From positions 62,001-126,000 of the forward strand of contig NZ_PVTQ01000001.1 of assembly GCF_003003355.1 (NCBI RefSeq): 64,000 bases of DNA, written 5' to 3'. How positions within the stretch are numbered: position 1 is the first letter of the stretch; each line of letters begins with the position of its first letter. Below, piece by piece: positions 1-8,649 of the stretch. The stretch comes from Donghicola tyrosinivorans. Lineage in GTDB: Bacteria; Pseudomonadota; Alphaproteobacteria; Rhodobacterales; Rhodobacteraceae. The notes below the pieces were generated by a model that was not told the DNA's origin, did no database searches, and saw only the letters and a list, made by a program, of their open reading frames with translations. The position numbers and the translations under genes are program-made.

Positions 1-1372
1 GCAAGACCCCGCGCTGGAACGGCTCGATGCTGAGGCGGCGTTCAAGGGGTGGCACGGACCGCTGGTGACAGTCGGTTCTTTCGCAGATGCGGCAACTGAT
101 CCCGATGGGTTCAAAGGCAGCCGCATTGGTCACATCAAGACTGTCCGCGTACACCAGATCGCCCGCATGGCGTACCTCGCATCCCAGACAAATGGCGTAG
201 CGCCTTACCGGCGCACCAAAGGCCCCGCCGGGCTTTGAAACATCCCGCGCTAGGCACAGGTATTTCACCCCGTCCGGTGTTTCCGCTAACTGCCGTAAGA
301 AGTGTCCGGGTGTCTCGAAAGCACGGTGAACGTTCCAAAGCGGGCACGCACCGCCGAAACGGGCGAATTGTAGGCGCGTGGCAGAATGGCGCTTGGTGAT
401 GGTTCCGGCCTGATCCACGCGGACGAAAAAGAACGGGATACCCTTGGCGCCGGGGCGCTGCATGGTGGACAGGCGATGGGCCACTTGTTCGATTGAGGCA
501 CCAAATCGAGTGGCCAGAATTTCCAGATCGTGACGGCAGTCCTGCGCCGCCTTCAGGAACGGCCCATAGGGCATCAATGCTGCGCCTGCGAAGTAATTCG
601 CAAGGCCGATTTTCGCGATGGCGCGGGCCTCGTTCGTCTGGAAACGGGCAAGGTCCAGTGTGGCCTCTAGCAGCTTGTTCTGGGTCAGTAGGGCCAGCTG
701 TAGCAGCATCTGGAATCGGCGCGTTTCGGGGGGCGAGCGGTCGGACAAAGACAGCACCCGCGTTTCAGAATCATAGCTGCGCAGGACCGGCCCTGTGATC
801 ATTCGGATGGTGACGCCATGCTCAACCAAAGCGGTCTCGGCCCCTGCGGTTCCGGGGAAGCGTTCGGCAAAACGCTCGGCGGTGCGGTCGACCGCATCAA
901 TGTAGTTGTCGCAGTAATGGAAGAAGTCTCGGACCTCTTCCCAAGGGGACGGCTGCACGCGGGCATCTTCGCGCCCCAGCGCCTCATCCAGTGAGGCAAG
1001 CCGTTCGTGTGTTTGCCGGTAAGCGCGGTGGAGATGCAGGAAGGCACGGGCCAAAGCGGGTGCGTTGCTGGCGGCCAAGCGCAGGTCGGCCAGGGGAGGC
1101 GGCGCATCGGTGAAGACCGGATCGGCCAGCGCCTCACGCATGTCGCTGACAAGGCGTTCGCTGTCCCCCGTCGATAGCTCGGTCACGTCAAAGCCGAACT
1201 CGGACGCCAGCGCCAGAACCACTGAGGTACTGACCGGACGGTTGTTGTTCTCCATCTGGTTCAGATAGGGCAGGGACACCCCAAGTTTGCCCGCAAAATC
1301 TTTTTGGGTCAGGCCAAGACGCGAGCGGATCTCGCGCAGTTTGACGCCAGCGTAGAGCTTTTGCGGGGCCAT
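1..1372 (-). CDS. pccR: Short-chain fatty acyl-CoA regulator (PccR/ScfR type), partial
   Basis: Transcriptional regulator predicted to sense propionyl-CoA and control pcc genes. The 457 visible codons start at an ATG at 1372 and run off the left edge; family length is about 460-470, so only the extreme C-terminus is missing. Residues ~7-62 form an XRE-type helix-turn-helix (LGLTQKDFAGKLGVS). The middle carries the IrrE/M78-like region found in this family (GIPFFFVRVDQAGTITKR), and the C-terminus holds the family's Cys-rich segment (CLGCEVRH, then CRICERTDC). Proximity to pccB, scpA and pccA and TTTGCAAA-type sites in front of it and of pccB support the PccR subfamily over MccR/RamB relatives. 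Likely autoregulated through the site at 1418-1429. Confidence 0.9.
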   Translation of the reverse strand, partial: MAPQKLYAGVKLREIRSRLGLTQKDFAGKLGVSLPYLNQMENNNRPVSTSVVLALASEFGFDVTELSTGDSERLVSDMREALADPVFTDAPPPLADLRLAASNAPALARAFLHLHRAYRQTHERLASLDEALGREDARVQPSPWEEVRDFFHYCDNYIDAVDRTAERFAERFPGTAGAETALVEHGVTIRMITGPVLRSYDSETRVLSLSDRSPPETRRFQMLLQLALLTQNKLLEATLDLARFQTNEARAIAKIGLANYFAGAALMPYGPFLKAAQDCRHDLEILATRFGASIEQVAHRLSTMQRPGAKGIPFFFVRVDQAGTITKRHSATRLQFARFGGACPLWNVHRAFETPGHFLRQLAETPDGVKYLCLARDVSKPGGAFGAPVRRYAICLGCEVRHAGDLVYADSLDVTNAAAFEPIGISCRICERTDCHQRSVPPLERRLSIEPFQRGVL

Positions 1373-1386
1373 TCGTTCACCTCTGA

Positions 1387-1429
1387 CTTTGCGGGTTTAC
1401 TTTTGACCAAGATACGCTTTGCAAATTGC
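1387..1429. promoter_or_regulatory. Putative PccR autoregulatory site upstream of pccR
   Basis: TTTGCAAATTGC lies at 1418-1429 and a further TTTGC half-site at 1388-1392, directly upstream of the pccR start. It resembles the TTTGCAAA-X4-TTTGCAAA operator described for PccR of Rhodobacter sphaeroides, but the second arm is imperfect. Function is inferred. Confidence 0.5.
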
Positions 1430-1433
1430 AGCA

Positions 1434-2642
1434 TCAACGGGCGAGTTGTCGCTCCCGTAACATGACGAAAAGGATCGCGACGATGGCGCAAAGGGCGCTG
1501 GCCAGCATGATGGCCAGCAGGGGCCATGCGCCTGTCTCGATTGACAAGAGGCTGCCCGCGATGGCCGACAGAGCCGCGCCGCCGCCGATCATGATCGCGC
1601 CGCCAAGGCCGCTGGCCGTCCCTGCCAGATGGGGGCGGACCGATAGCGAACCGGCGGTGGCGTTGGGGATGACCATGCCGTTTCCCACGCCTACGGCAGT
1701 CATAAAGCCGAAGAACACCATCACCGTGCCTGCGCCCGCCAAGTGGATCAGCAAGGATACCGCAATGCCCGCCGAATTGATGACCGAGCCCCAGAAGATC
1801 ATCCGGTTGATCCCCACACGGACCGAGAATTTGCCGCTGACAAAGTTCCCGACGAAATAGCCGATCGCAGGCGCTGAAAAGTAGAGGCCAAGTGTCTCGG
1901 GCGGCAGCCCATAGATGTCATTTCCCACGAAAGGCGCTCCGCCAAGGTAGGCAAAGAAGGCCCCCGAGGCTGCCGCAGCCGCCAACGAATAGGCCCAGAA
2001 CCGCGGCGAGGTCAGCAGCTGCGGGTACTCCTTGAACTGCCCCAGCAATGAGATGTCGCGGGGTTTGCCGGTCTCTCCCAGATCGAAGTAGACCAGCGCC
2101 AGCATCAGCGCGCCAAGAAGGAACAGTCCCCAGAAATTCGCGTGCCAGCCGAACGCCGCATCCAGAACGCCCCCGATGGCAGGGCTGATCATCGGGACCA
2201 GCGCCATGCCCATGGTCACATAGCCGATCATGCTGGCCGCAGAATCCTGATCGTGGACGTCCCGCACAATTGCCCGCGACAGCACCATCCCCGCCACGAT
2301 CACCGCTTGCGTCATGCGGAACACCAAAAACGCATAGGCGTTCGGGGCCAGCAGGGTGCCAAGGGTCGCCAGCAGAAAGATCACCAGCGCCACCAGCAGG
2401 ATCGGGCGTCGCCCGAATTTGTCTGCAAATGGTCCGATGAAGATTTGCAGAACTGCGTTCACCGCCAGATAAAGTGCGACCGATAGCTGCATCAGCCGGT
2501 AGTCGGTGTGGAAATATTCGGTCATTCCCGGCAGCGATGGCAGGAAGATATTCATCGATAGCGCTGAAATCCCCGCCAAAAGGATCAGAGTTACGATGTG
2601 CGGTGGTGTTGTTCTGTTGAACATCGTCTTGTGTCGTCTCAT
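1434..2642 (-). CDS. MFS multidrug efflux transporter, Bcr/CflA family
   Basis: Proton-coupled drug/metabolite exporter of the inner membrane. The 402-residue protein has the size and about 12 hydrophobic segments of the DHA1 Bcr/CflA group, with the signature loop GPFADKFGRRP between segments 2 and 3 (residues ~72-82) and LSRAIVRDV in segment 4/5. The start at 2642 is used here; a second ATG six codons on (2624) is equally possible. It is transcribed toward pccR, 61 bases away, so the two could share a transcript, and it separates pccR from the divergent pccB. Substrate unknown; the name does not imply a proven resistance. Confidence 0.88.
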   Translation of the reverse strand: MRRHKTMFNRTTPPHIVTLILLAGISALSMNIFLPSLPGMTEYFHTDYRLMQLSVALYLAVNAVLQIFIGPFADKFGRRPILLVALVIFLLATLGTLLAPNAYAFLVFRMTQAVIVAGMVLSRAIVRDVHDQDSAASMIGYVTMGMALVPMISPAIGGVLDAAFGWHANFWGLFLLGALMLALVYFDLGETGKPRDISLLGQFKEYPQLLTSPRFWAYSLAAAAASGAFFAYLGGAPFVGNDIYGLPPETLGLYFSAPAIGYFVGNFVSGKFSVRVGINRMIFWGSVINSAGIAVSLLIHLAGAGTVMVFFGFMTAVGVGNGMVIPNATAGSLSVRPHLAGTASGLGGAIMIGGGAALSAIAGSLLSIETGAWPLLAIMLASALCAIVAILFVMLRERQLAR

Positions 2643-2707
2643 TATTTCAGCGGAAGTCTTCGCGACTTACTGGCATTCTGTCCAATTCTGATTGGTGATT
2701 TAGCAGA

Positions 2708-2770
2708 TTTGCATTTTGAAATTTAGTTACAGTCAACAATTTGCAAATTTGCCATTACGTGCTTTGCGCA
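2708..2770. promoter_or_regulatory. Putative PccR operator/promoter region of pccB
   Basis: The gap between the MFS gene and pccB contains repeated TTTGC units: TTTGCA at 2708-2713, TTTGCAAATTTGC at 2740-2752 and TTTGCGCA at 2763-2770. They resemble the PccR operator consensus and lie 45-107 bases before the pccB start. Spacing differs from the published motif, so this is a candidate only. Confidence 0.55.
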
Positions 2771-2814
2771 CGCAGCATGCCCGCATAAGGTCGCGCGAAA
2801 GCGGAGGGCACAGC

Positions 2815-4347
2815 ATGAAAGATATCCTGCAAGAATTGGAAACCCGCCGGGAGCAAGCCCGCGCCGGTGGTGGTCAGAAACGGATCGACTCGCAGCATGC
2901 CAAGGGCAAGCTGACCGCGCGTGAGCGCATCGAGTTGCTGTTGGACGAAGGCAGCTTTGAAGAGTTCGACATGTTCGTCGCGCACCGCTGCACCGAGTTC
3001 GGCATGCAGGAAAACCGTCCCTACGGTGACGGCGTTGTGACCGGCTGGGGCACCATCAATGGCCGTATGGTCTATGTGTTCAGTCAGGACTTTACCGTCT
3101 TTGGCGGCTCGCTGTCGGAAACCCACGCCCAGAAGATCTGCAAGATCATGGATATGGCGATGCAGAACGGCGCGCCTGTGATCGGTATCAACGACTCGGG
3201 CGGTGCGCGTATTCAGGAAGGCGTTGCCTCGTTGGCCGGTTATGCCGAAGTGTTCCAGCGCAACATCGAAGCTTCGGGTGTGATCCCGCAGATCAGCGTG
3301 ATCATGGGCCCCTGCGCCGGCGGCGCGGTGTATTCGCCTGCGATGACGGACTTCATCTTCATGGTGAAGGACAGCAGCTACATGTTCGTGACCGGCCCCG
3401 ACGTGGTCAAGACCGTGACCAACGAACACGTCACCGCCGAGGAACTGGGCGGCGCGATCACCCACACCAAGAAAAGCTCGGTCGCTGATGGCGCGTTTGA
3501 AAACGACGTCGAGGCGCTGACCGAAGTTCGCCGTCTGGTGGACTTCCTCCCGCTGTCGAACCGCGAAAAGGCACCCGTGCGTCCCTTCTTCGATGCGCCC
3601 GGCCGTGTGGAAAACAGCCTTGATACGCTGATCCCCGAGAACGCCAACACCCCCTACGACATGAAGGAACTGATCCACAAAGTCGCGGACGAGGGTGATT
3701 TCTACGAGATTCAGGCCGAATACGCCAAGAACATGATCACCGGCTTCATCCGCCTGGAAGGTCAGACCGTTGGTGTCGTCGCAAACCAGCCGATGGTTCT
3801 GGCGGGCTGTCTGGATATCGACAGCAGCCGCAAGGCCGCGCGCTTTGTCCGCTTCTGTGACTGCTTCGAAATTCCGATCCTGACTCTGGTGGACGTGCCC
3901 GGCTTCCTTCCCGGCACCTCGCAGGAATACAACGGCGTTATCAAGCACGGCGCGAAGCTGCTGTTTGCTTATGGCGAAGCGACCGTTCCCAAAGTGACCG
4001 TCATCACCCGTAAAGCCTACGGCGGTGCCTACGACGTTATGGCGTCCAAGCACCTGCGTTCGGACTTCAACTACGCGTGGCCGACTGCGGAAATCGCGGT
4101 GATGGGTGCCAAGGGCGCGACCGAGATTCTCTATCGTTCCGAACTGGGCGACCCTGAGAAAATCGCCGAGCGGGCAAAGAACTACGAAGACCGATTCGCG
4201 AATCCCTTCGTGGCCGCCGAGCGTGGCTTCATCGACGAAGTCATCATGCCCCATAGCACTCGCCGTCGTGTGTCTCGTGCCTTCGCGGCGCTGCGTCAGA
4301 AGAAGCGCAGCATGCCTTGGAAGAAGCACGACAACATCCCTCTCTAA
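2815..4347 (+). CDS. pccB: Propionyl-CoA carboxylase, beta (carboxyltransferase) subunit
   Basis: Transfers the carboxyl group from biotin on PccA to propionyl-CoA, giving (S)-methylmalonyl-CoA. The start at 2815 is preceded by GGAGGG; 510 residues is the usual PccB length. An upstream in-frame ATG at 2716 lacks a ribosome site and would run through the operator region. N- and C-terminal crotonase-like carboxyltransferase domains are visible, with [12 protein letters not shown] and [13 protein letters not shown] in the N half and [10 protein letters not shown] and [10 protein letters not shown] in the C half, the oxyanion-forming Gly pairs of the family. Works with PccA (6578-8578) and methylmalonyl-CoA mutase (9196-11325). 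Confidence 0.97.
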   Translation: MKDILQELETRREQARAGGGQKRIDSQHAKGKLTARERIELLLDEGSFEEFDMFVAHRCTEFGMQENRPYGDGVVTGWGTINGRMVYVFSQDFTVFGGSLSETHAQKICKIMDMAMQNGAPVIGINDSGGARIQEGVASLAGYAEVFQRNIEASGVIPQISVIMGPCAGGAVYSPAMTDFIFMVKDSSYMFVTGPDVVKTVTNEHVTAEELGGAITHTKKSSVADGAFENDVEALTEVRRLVDFLPLSNREKAPVRPFFDAPGRVENSLDTLIPENANTPYDMKELIHKVADEGDFYEIQAEYAKNMITGFIRLEGQTVGVVANQPMVLAGCLDIDSSRKAARFVRFCDCFEIPILTLVDVPGFLPGTSQEYNGVIKHGAKLLFAYGEATVPKVTVITRKAYGGAYDVMASKHLRSDFNYAWPTAEIAVMGAKGATEILYRSELGDPEKIAERAKNYEDRFANPFVAAERGFIDEVIMPHSTRRRVSRAFAALRQKKRSMPWKKHDNIPL

Positions 4348-4353
4348 ACAAAA

Positions 4354-4701
4354 ATGCGCGGGAAGAATTGGCATATTTGCAAAGGTGAAGCGGGCGAGAT
4401 TACTCTGTCCCGCCGAATTCCCGCGCGTTTCGACTTTGCGGTCGAAACGAATCTTCCGACGTGCAACCCGATCAAACTGGCTCATCAGATCCGACAGGAC
4501 ATTTGGCGCGAACTCAAGGGTTTGAAAGGCTACTCTCCTGTGATAGTGGTGCTTCCAACGGGTAATTGTTTCCGCGTGCGTGCTGGCGGTCAGGTCAATG
4601 GAATGTGGCCTAGACAACACACGCAAGCTGTTGTTTCATCAGTTTTGAACGATGCCGCGCGAAGATCGCGCTGGGTGATGCACGCGGGACGCGCACGATG
4701 A
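4354..4701 (+). CDS. Conserved-looking small protein in the pcc operon, unknown function
   Basis: A 115-residue protein seven bases after pccB on the same strand, ending in an ATGA overlap with the next gene. I do not recognise a domain. It is basic, without signal peptide or membrane segment; the central part (residues ~24-78, ARFDFAVET to RVRAGGQVN) reads like a compact folded domain. No good ribosome site precedes the ATG at 4354, so translation may depend on reading through from pccB, or the true start is a later non-ATG codon. An exact TTTGCAAA palindrome lies inside its first codons (4376-4383). Confidence 0.6.
   Translation: MRGKNWHICKGEAGEITLSRRIPARFDFAVETNLPTCNPIKLAHQIRQDIWRELKGLKGYSPVIVVLPTGNCFRVRAGGQVNGMWPRQHTQAVVSSVLNDAARRSRWVMHAGRAR
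4376..4383. promoter_or_regulatory. TTTGCAAA palindrome just after pccB
   Basis: Exact eight-base match to the half-site of the PccR operator consensus, 28 bases after the pccB stop and inside the next reading frame. It could mark an internal regulated promoter or be chance. Confidence 0.3.
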
Positions 4702-5093
4702 GTGTTGTGCGTATCTCGGTTTTTGTTGCCCTCTTCGGAGCGGCGACCACGGCTGCGGGGCAGGAGGGGGCCCCCACCGTGCCTTCGGGTCTGGATCTTT
4801 CTCTTCAGGAAGTGATTCTCGAGAATCTGCCTGATGGAAAGGTTCAGGCCCGATACAGATACCTGGCACCCGATCTGGCCGATGCAGGCTATGATCGGGT
4901 GGCCGGGGATTTCCCTGCTCTTTGCGATCAATATGCTTTGCCTGAGCTAACAGGTCAGGGTCACGACGTGGCCCATATCATTCTGAGCATGTCTGATCGT
5001 CCCGTTGTTTTTGGTGACAGCGACCCCGAAGCAGTCCAGTTTTTTGAGGCTTTCAGCGTCACCGATGCAACCTGTGTTTGGGAGGCATTCTGA
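4698..5093 (+). CDS. DUF6497 family secreted protein
   Basis: A 131-residue protein with a cleavable-looking signal peptide (residues 1-22, ending TTAAGQE), so probably periplasmic. The remainder matches my recollection of the DUF6497 family of Rhodobacterales (RYRYLAPDL near residue 53, two late Cys residues). Start ATG overlaps the stop of the preceding gene by four bases, implying co-translation in the pcc operon. Function unknown; no catalytic motif seen. Confidence 0.7.
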   Translation: MSVVRISVFVALFGAATTAAGQEGAPTVPSGLDLSLQEVILENLPDGKVQARYRYLAPDLADAGYDRVAGDFPALCDQYALPELTGQGHDVAHIILSMSDRPVVFGDSDPEAVQFFEAFSVTDATCVWEAF

Positions 5094-5287
5094 TGATGAC
5101 GCCTGTTCTGAACGCAGCTAAGTCCCTTTATCGGCTGACTGTTGCGGATTTTCCGCCACAGAAAGCATCTGTCGTAACTTGTCCGTATGCAGCACGAAAA
5201 ATTCGCGGTATTGTTGTGTCGGGAGTATCCCAAGACCCCCATACCTCGAAGCAGTGCCCGGCAGTACTGAAAACCCAGACGCCGGTT

Positions 5288-5293
5288 TATAAT
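5288..5293 (+). promoter_or_regulatory. TATAAT -10-like hexamer
   Basis: Perfect TATAAT 21 bases before the start of the small lipoprotein gene at 5314. No convincing -35 hexamer is seen at normal spacing, so this is only a possible promoter for that gene. Confidence 0.25.
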
Positions 5294-5313
5294 GATACTT
5301 ACAGGAGACAGAG

Positions 5314-5457
5314 ATGTCGAAATTCATCATCGCAATGGCCGCAGTCGCCATGGTCGCATCGGTATCCGCTTGTGCAAAACAGCCCGAGCCCGAGCCCGTC
5401 TACGTTGCCCCCGAGCCCATTTCGGTGGAACCCGCTTACACCGGCAAGTACAAGTAA
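5314..5457 (+). CDS. Very small lipoprotein, 47 residues
   Basis: ATG at 5314 is preceded by AGGAGAC at good spacing. Residues 1-17 form a lipoprotein signal peptide ending in the lipobox VSAC with Cys17, followed by a Pro/Glu-rich mature part (KQPEPEPVYVAPEPISVEP) and a TGKYK tail. It is short enough to be missed by gene callers. A G+C-rich hairpin follows the stop. Small Pro-rich lipoproteins of this sort are common between pccB and pccA in my recollection of this group, but no function is known. Confidence 0.75.
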   Translation: MSKFIIAMAAVAMVASVSACAKQPEPEPVYVAPEPISVEPAYTGKYK

Positions 5458-5478
5458 GCATGTACTGACGAAACCGGG

Positions 5479-5496
5479 GCGGGCCGTCGGGCCCGC
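5479..5496 (+). terminator. Hairpin after small lipoprotein
   Basis: Perfect stem GCGGGCC (5479-5485) with GGCCCGC (5490-5496) around a GTCG loop, 22 bases after the stop. No U-run follows, so it may be a stabilising stem or weak terminator. Confidence 0.45.
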
Positions 5497-5541
5497 TCAT
5501 GGCTGCGGAAATGGTCCGTCCCTGCAAAAATGGGGACTACC

Positions 5542-5907
5542 ATGCTAAAACATCGCGGCTTTCCCGGGCGGATGCCCGGCTCTGATTACCAATTCACCAT
5601 TCGACGTGCGAATCCCCGTGGGGTGACGCCCCTGAAGGCGCTAAAGCGTTTTCCGGACCGCAAGAATGTGGACCGCCGAGCGGATGAATGCTTCCTTGCA
5701 GCATTGTGGGTGCAGTTCGGCGAAGAGCCGTTCGAGCGCGGCAATCTGGACGCTGGCCGCCTGAGCTGGCTGTTCGAGCGCGAAGTGATCGCTGCCGAAG
5801 ACCCCTTTGATCCCGCAAGCTATGAGTCGTTGCTGCAGATCAACGTGAAAGAGGTCGAACGGACCTTCCCCCAGATTCTGGACGGGAGCTCTGAATGGCT
5901 GGAATGA
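5542..5907 (+). CDS. Conserved-looking hypothetical protein
   Basis: A 121-residue soluble protein of unknown function. ATG at 5542 is chosen because GGGGA sits six bases upstream; an in-frame ATG at 5530 lacks a ribosome site. The sequence is rich in Arg, Glu and aromatic residues with no signal peptide or membrane segment (segments such as RADECFLAALWVQFGEEPFE and VKEVERTFPQILDG look helical). It sits alone between two small lipoprotein genes inside the pccB-pccA interval. No motif allows a functional assignment. Confidence 0.6.
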   Translation: MLKHRGFPGRMPGSDYQFTIRRANPRGVTPLKALKRFPDRKNVDRRADECFLAALWVQFGEEPFERGNLDAGRLSWLFEREVIAAEDPFDPASYESLLQINVKEVERTFPQILDGSSEWLE

Positions 5908-6226
5908 ACGCATATGTCGTCACGCGCGCCGCTGGACAGGGGGCGCAGATGCTGCGCCGTGCTGCCCATCGCGCGGGTGCGGCAGCGTTCCGGCAGGCAA
6001 ATCTGCCCAAAGCCTCTGGTCTCGGCCAGACAAACGCGCTGGCGCATGGGTTGCGCCGCGCGTTCCAATCTCTTTCTTTGGTTTACGGCGGAAAACCGTC
6101 TGATCACACGCTTGTGTCTCAGCGAATTGCCGCGCAGTGGAACCGCTTAACGGAAATTTGCGTTGTCCTTTCATCCAGCGCCGCCAATCTGATGGACGAG
6201 TGCAGTTCAATTGAAAGGACCTCGAA
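5908..6226. other. 319-base gap without a convincing gene
   Basis: A plus-strand frame starts with ATGA overlap at 5904 and reads on through this gap and across the next lipoprotein gene. Its composition (Ala/Arg/Gln-rich) and its run into the neighbouring gene argue against a real product; a decayed gene in the first 200 bases remains possible. No terminator, repeat or RNA signature was seen. Confidence 0.4.
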
Positions 6227-6430
6227 ATGCTCAAGAAAACCTGGATCGTTGCAGTTGTCGCAATCACTGGCCTGTCGGCTTGCGGTGACACCCTTGGTGA
6301 ACAAGCGCTGCTGGGTGCAGGCGCAGGTGCAGCAGCAGGTGCAGTCACTGGTGGCGATGTGGTCACTGGCGCAGTCGTCGGCGGTGCCGGCAACGTTGCC
6401 TATTGCCGTACAACCGGTCGCTGCAACTAA
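6227..6430 (+). CDS. Small glycine-zipper lipoprotein
   Basis: A 67-residue outer-membrane-type lipoprotein. ATG at 6227 follows GAAAGGAC. The signal peptide (residues 1-18) ends in the lipobox LSAC with Cys19. The mature part is a Gly/Ala zipper (LLGAGAGAAAGAVTGGDV, then VVGGAGNVAYC) of the kind seen in Rcp/OsmB-like small lipoproteins, ending with two Cys residues that could pair. A strong terminator follows, so it forms its own transcription unit end before pccA. Confidence 0.8.
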   Translation: MLKKTWIVAVVAITGLSACGDTLGEQALLGAGAGAAAGAVTGGDVVTGAVVGGAGNVAYCRTTGRCN

Positions 6431-6473
6431 GCAGACCACGCAGCGCCTCTTTGGCGCGCAAAACAGATTTCCA

Positions 6474-6509
6474 GCCATCGGGTGCCCTCGGGCAGCCGGT
6501 GGCTTTTTT
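6474..6509 (+). terminator. Rho-independent terminator before pccA
   Basis: Fourteen-base arms (GCCATCGGGTGCCC at 6474-6487; GGGCAGCCGGTGGC at 6490-6503, two mismatches) separated by TC and followed by six T (6504-6509). It separates the lipoprotein gene from pccA, so pccA likely has its own promoter downstream. Confidence 0.85.
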
Positions 6510-6577
6510 ATTGGCGAACCAGTCAGAGCGCGAAAAGCCGCGCTCTCATGCTGGACTTAAGAAAGGGACGGAGACCA

Positions 6578-8578
6578 ATGTTCGACAAGATCCTCATTGC
6601 CAACCGTGGCGAGATCGCATGCCGCGTGATCAAAACGGCGCGTAAGATGGGCATCAAAACCGTGGCCATCTATTCGGATGCAGACAAGCATGCGCTGCAT
6701 GTAGAGATGGCTGATGAATCGGTGCACATCGGTCCTCCGCCTGCGAACCAGTCGTATATCGTCATCGATAAGGTGATGGATGCGATCCGCCAGACCGGCG
6801 CTCAGGCCGTGCACCCGGGCTACGGCTTCCTGTCGGAAAACAGCAAATTCGCCGAGGCTCTGGAAGCCGAAGGCGTGGCCTTTGTCGGCCCCCCCAAGAA
6901 AGCCATTGAGGCGATGGGTGACAAGATCACCTCGAAAAAGATCGCTCAGGAAGCGGGCGTCAGCACCGTTCCCGGCTACATGGGGCTGATCGAGGACGCC
7001 GAAGAGGCTGTGAAAATCAGCCAGCAGATCGGCTATCCCGTGATGATCAAAGCCTCTGCCGGTGGCGGCGGTAAGGGGATGCGTATCGCTTGGAACGACA
7101 CCGAGGCCCGCGAAGGTTTCGAATCGTCCAAGAACGAGGCGGCCAACAGCTTTGGTGATGACCGTATCTTCATCGAAAAGTTCGTGACCCAGCCCCGTCA
7201 CATCGAAATTCAGGTTCTGTGCGATGCGCACGGCAACGGCATCTATCTGGGCGAGCGTGAATGCTCGATCCAGCGCCGGAACCAGAAAGTCATCGAAGAG
7301 GCTCCCAGCCCGTTCCTTGATGAAGCGACCCGCAAAGCGATGGGCGAACAGGCCGTGGCTCTTGCCAAGGCCGTGGGCTACACCAGCGCGGGCACCGTGG
7401 AATTCATCGTCGATGGCGCGAAGAACTTCTACTTCCTTGAGATGAACACCCGTCTGCAGGTGGAACACCCCGTGACCGAACTGATCACCGGTGTCGACCT
7501 TGTGGAACAGATGATCCGCGTCGCCAATGGCGAGCCGCTGACCATGACCCAAGACGATGTGAAGCTGAACGGTTGGGCGATGGAAAGCCGCCTGTACGCA
7601 GAAGATCCCTACCGGAACTTCCTGCCCTCGATCGGCCGTCTGACCCGCTACCGTCCGCCGGCAGAGATCGCCGAGGAAGGCCGCGCAGTACGTAACGATA
7701 CCGGCGTCTATGAAGGCGGCGAGATCAGCATGTACTACGACCCGATGATCGCCAAGCTTTGCACATGGGCGCCGACCCGTCTGGAAGCGATCGAGGAAAT
7801 GCGCGTCGCGTTGGACAGCTTTGAAGTGGAAGGCATCGGTCACAACCTACCGTTCCTGTCGGCTGTGATGGATCACCCCAAGTTCGTCTCGGGCGATATG
7901 ACCACTGCGTTCATCGCGGAAGAATATCCCGAAGGCTTTGCCGGTGTGGACCTGCCCGAGGCAGACCTACAGCGTATCGCAGCGGCCTGCGCCGCCATGA
8001 ACCGCGTCGCGGAAATCCGTCGTACCCGTATCTCGGGCACCATGGATAACCACGAGCGTAAGGTTGGCGATGATTGGGTTGTCCGTCTTGGCGGCGCCGA
8101 GTTCGTTGTGAACATCGCGGCTGACCCCAAGGGCTCGGACGTGACGTTTGCTGACGGTACCACTTTGCGCGTTGAAAGCGATTGGACACCCGGTGACCAA
8201 CTGGCGACCCTTTCGGTTGGTGGCAGCCCGCTGGTCCTGAAGACTGGCAAAATCACCAACGGTTTCCGTATCCGCAGCCGCGGCGCGGACCTGAAGGTGC
8301 ATGTCTACAGCCCCCGTCAGGCCGAACTGGCCCTGCTGATGCCGGAGAAACTGCCGCCCGATACCTCGAAGATGCTGCTTTGCCCGATGCCCGGCGTCGT
8401 GGTGAAGATGAACGTTGCCGTTGGCGACGAGGTTCAGGAAGGTCAGGCCCTGTGCACCATCGAGGCGATGAAGATGGAAAACATCCTCCGCGCCGAGAAG
8501 AAGGCCACCGTCACCAAGATCAACGCTGGCGCTGGTGACAGTCTGGCGGTCGACGAAGTGATCATGGAATTCGAATGA
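6578..8578 (+). CDS. pccA: Propionyl-CoA carboxylase, alpha (biotin carboxylase/carrier) subunit
   Basis: Carboxylates its own biotin with ATP and bicarbonate and hands the group to PccB. ATG at 6578 follows GGGACGGAG; 666 residues is normal. Domain order: biotin carboxylase N domain (IANRGEIACRVI), ATP-grasp (SAGGGGKGMRIA near residue 160; MNTRLQVEHPVTE near 290), C-terminal biotin carboxylase domain, the BT interaction region, and a biotinyl domain with EAMKMEN, the biotinylated Lys being residue 632, 34 residues from the end. Upstream in-frame codons reach back to 6482 but would include the terminator hairpin. Confidence 0.97.
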   Translation: MFDKILIANRGEIACRVIKTARKMGIKTVAIYSDADKHALHVEMADESVHIGPPPANQSYIVIDKVMDAIRQTGAQAVHPGYGFLSENSKFAEALEAEGVAFVGPPKKAIEAMGDKITSKKIAQEAGVSTVPGYMGLIEDAEEAVKISQQIGYPVMIKASAGGGGKGMRIAWNDTEAREGFESSKNEAANSFGDDRIFIEKFVTQPRHIEIQVLCDAHGNGIYLGERECSIQRRNQKVIEEAPSPFLDEATRKAMGEQAVALAKAVGYTSAGTVEFIVDGAKNFYFLEMNTRLQVEHPVTELITGVDLVEQMIRVANGEPLTMTQDDVKLNGWAMESRLYAEDPYRNFLPSIGRLTRYRPPAEIAEEGRAVRNDTGVYEGGEISMYYDPMIAKLCTWAPTRLEAIEEMRVALDSFEVEGIGHNLPFLSAVMDHPKFVSGDMTTAFIAEEYPEGFAGVDLPEADLQRIAAACAAMNRVAEIRRTRISGTMDNHERKVGDDWVVRLGGAEFVVNIAADPKGSDVTFADGTTLRVESDWTPGDQLATLSVGGSPLVLKTGKITNGFRIRSRGADLKVHVYSPRQAELALLMPEKLPPDTSKMLLCPMPGVVVKMNVAVGDEVQEGQALCTIEAMKMENILRAEKKATVTKINAGAGDSLAVDEVIMEFE

Positions 8579-8616
8579 TCCATGAAGGGCGTGGCTGACA
8601 TAAGCTGCCTGAACGC

Positions 8617-8636
8617 TTCGGCCCCTTGGGGCCGGA
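8617..8636. terminator. Hairpin between convergent pccA and DUF4174 gene
   Basis: Perfect CGGCCCC/GGGGCCG stem (8619-8625 and 8628-8634) with a two-base loop, flanked by CTT/GAG pairing. Sits between convergent stops, so could serve both strands; no long U-run. Confidence 0.5.
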
Positions 8637-8649
8637 GCGGCGGGCGGCG

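Noticed and set aside
1434-2642. Naming the MFS gene as a specific drug-resistance determinant
   Set aside because: Sequence supports only family membership; substrate cannot be inferred.
2755-4626. Long minus-strand open frame over pccB
   Set aside because: Antisense shadow of the well-supported pccB gene; low-complexity His/Arg/Val-rich translation with no domain.
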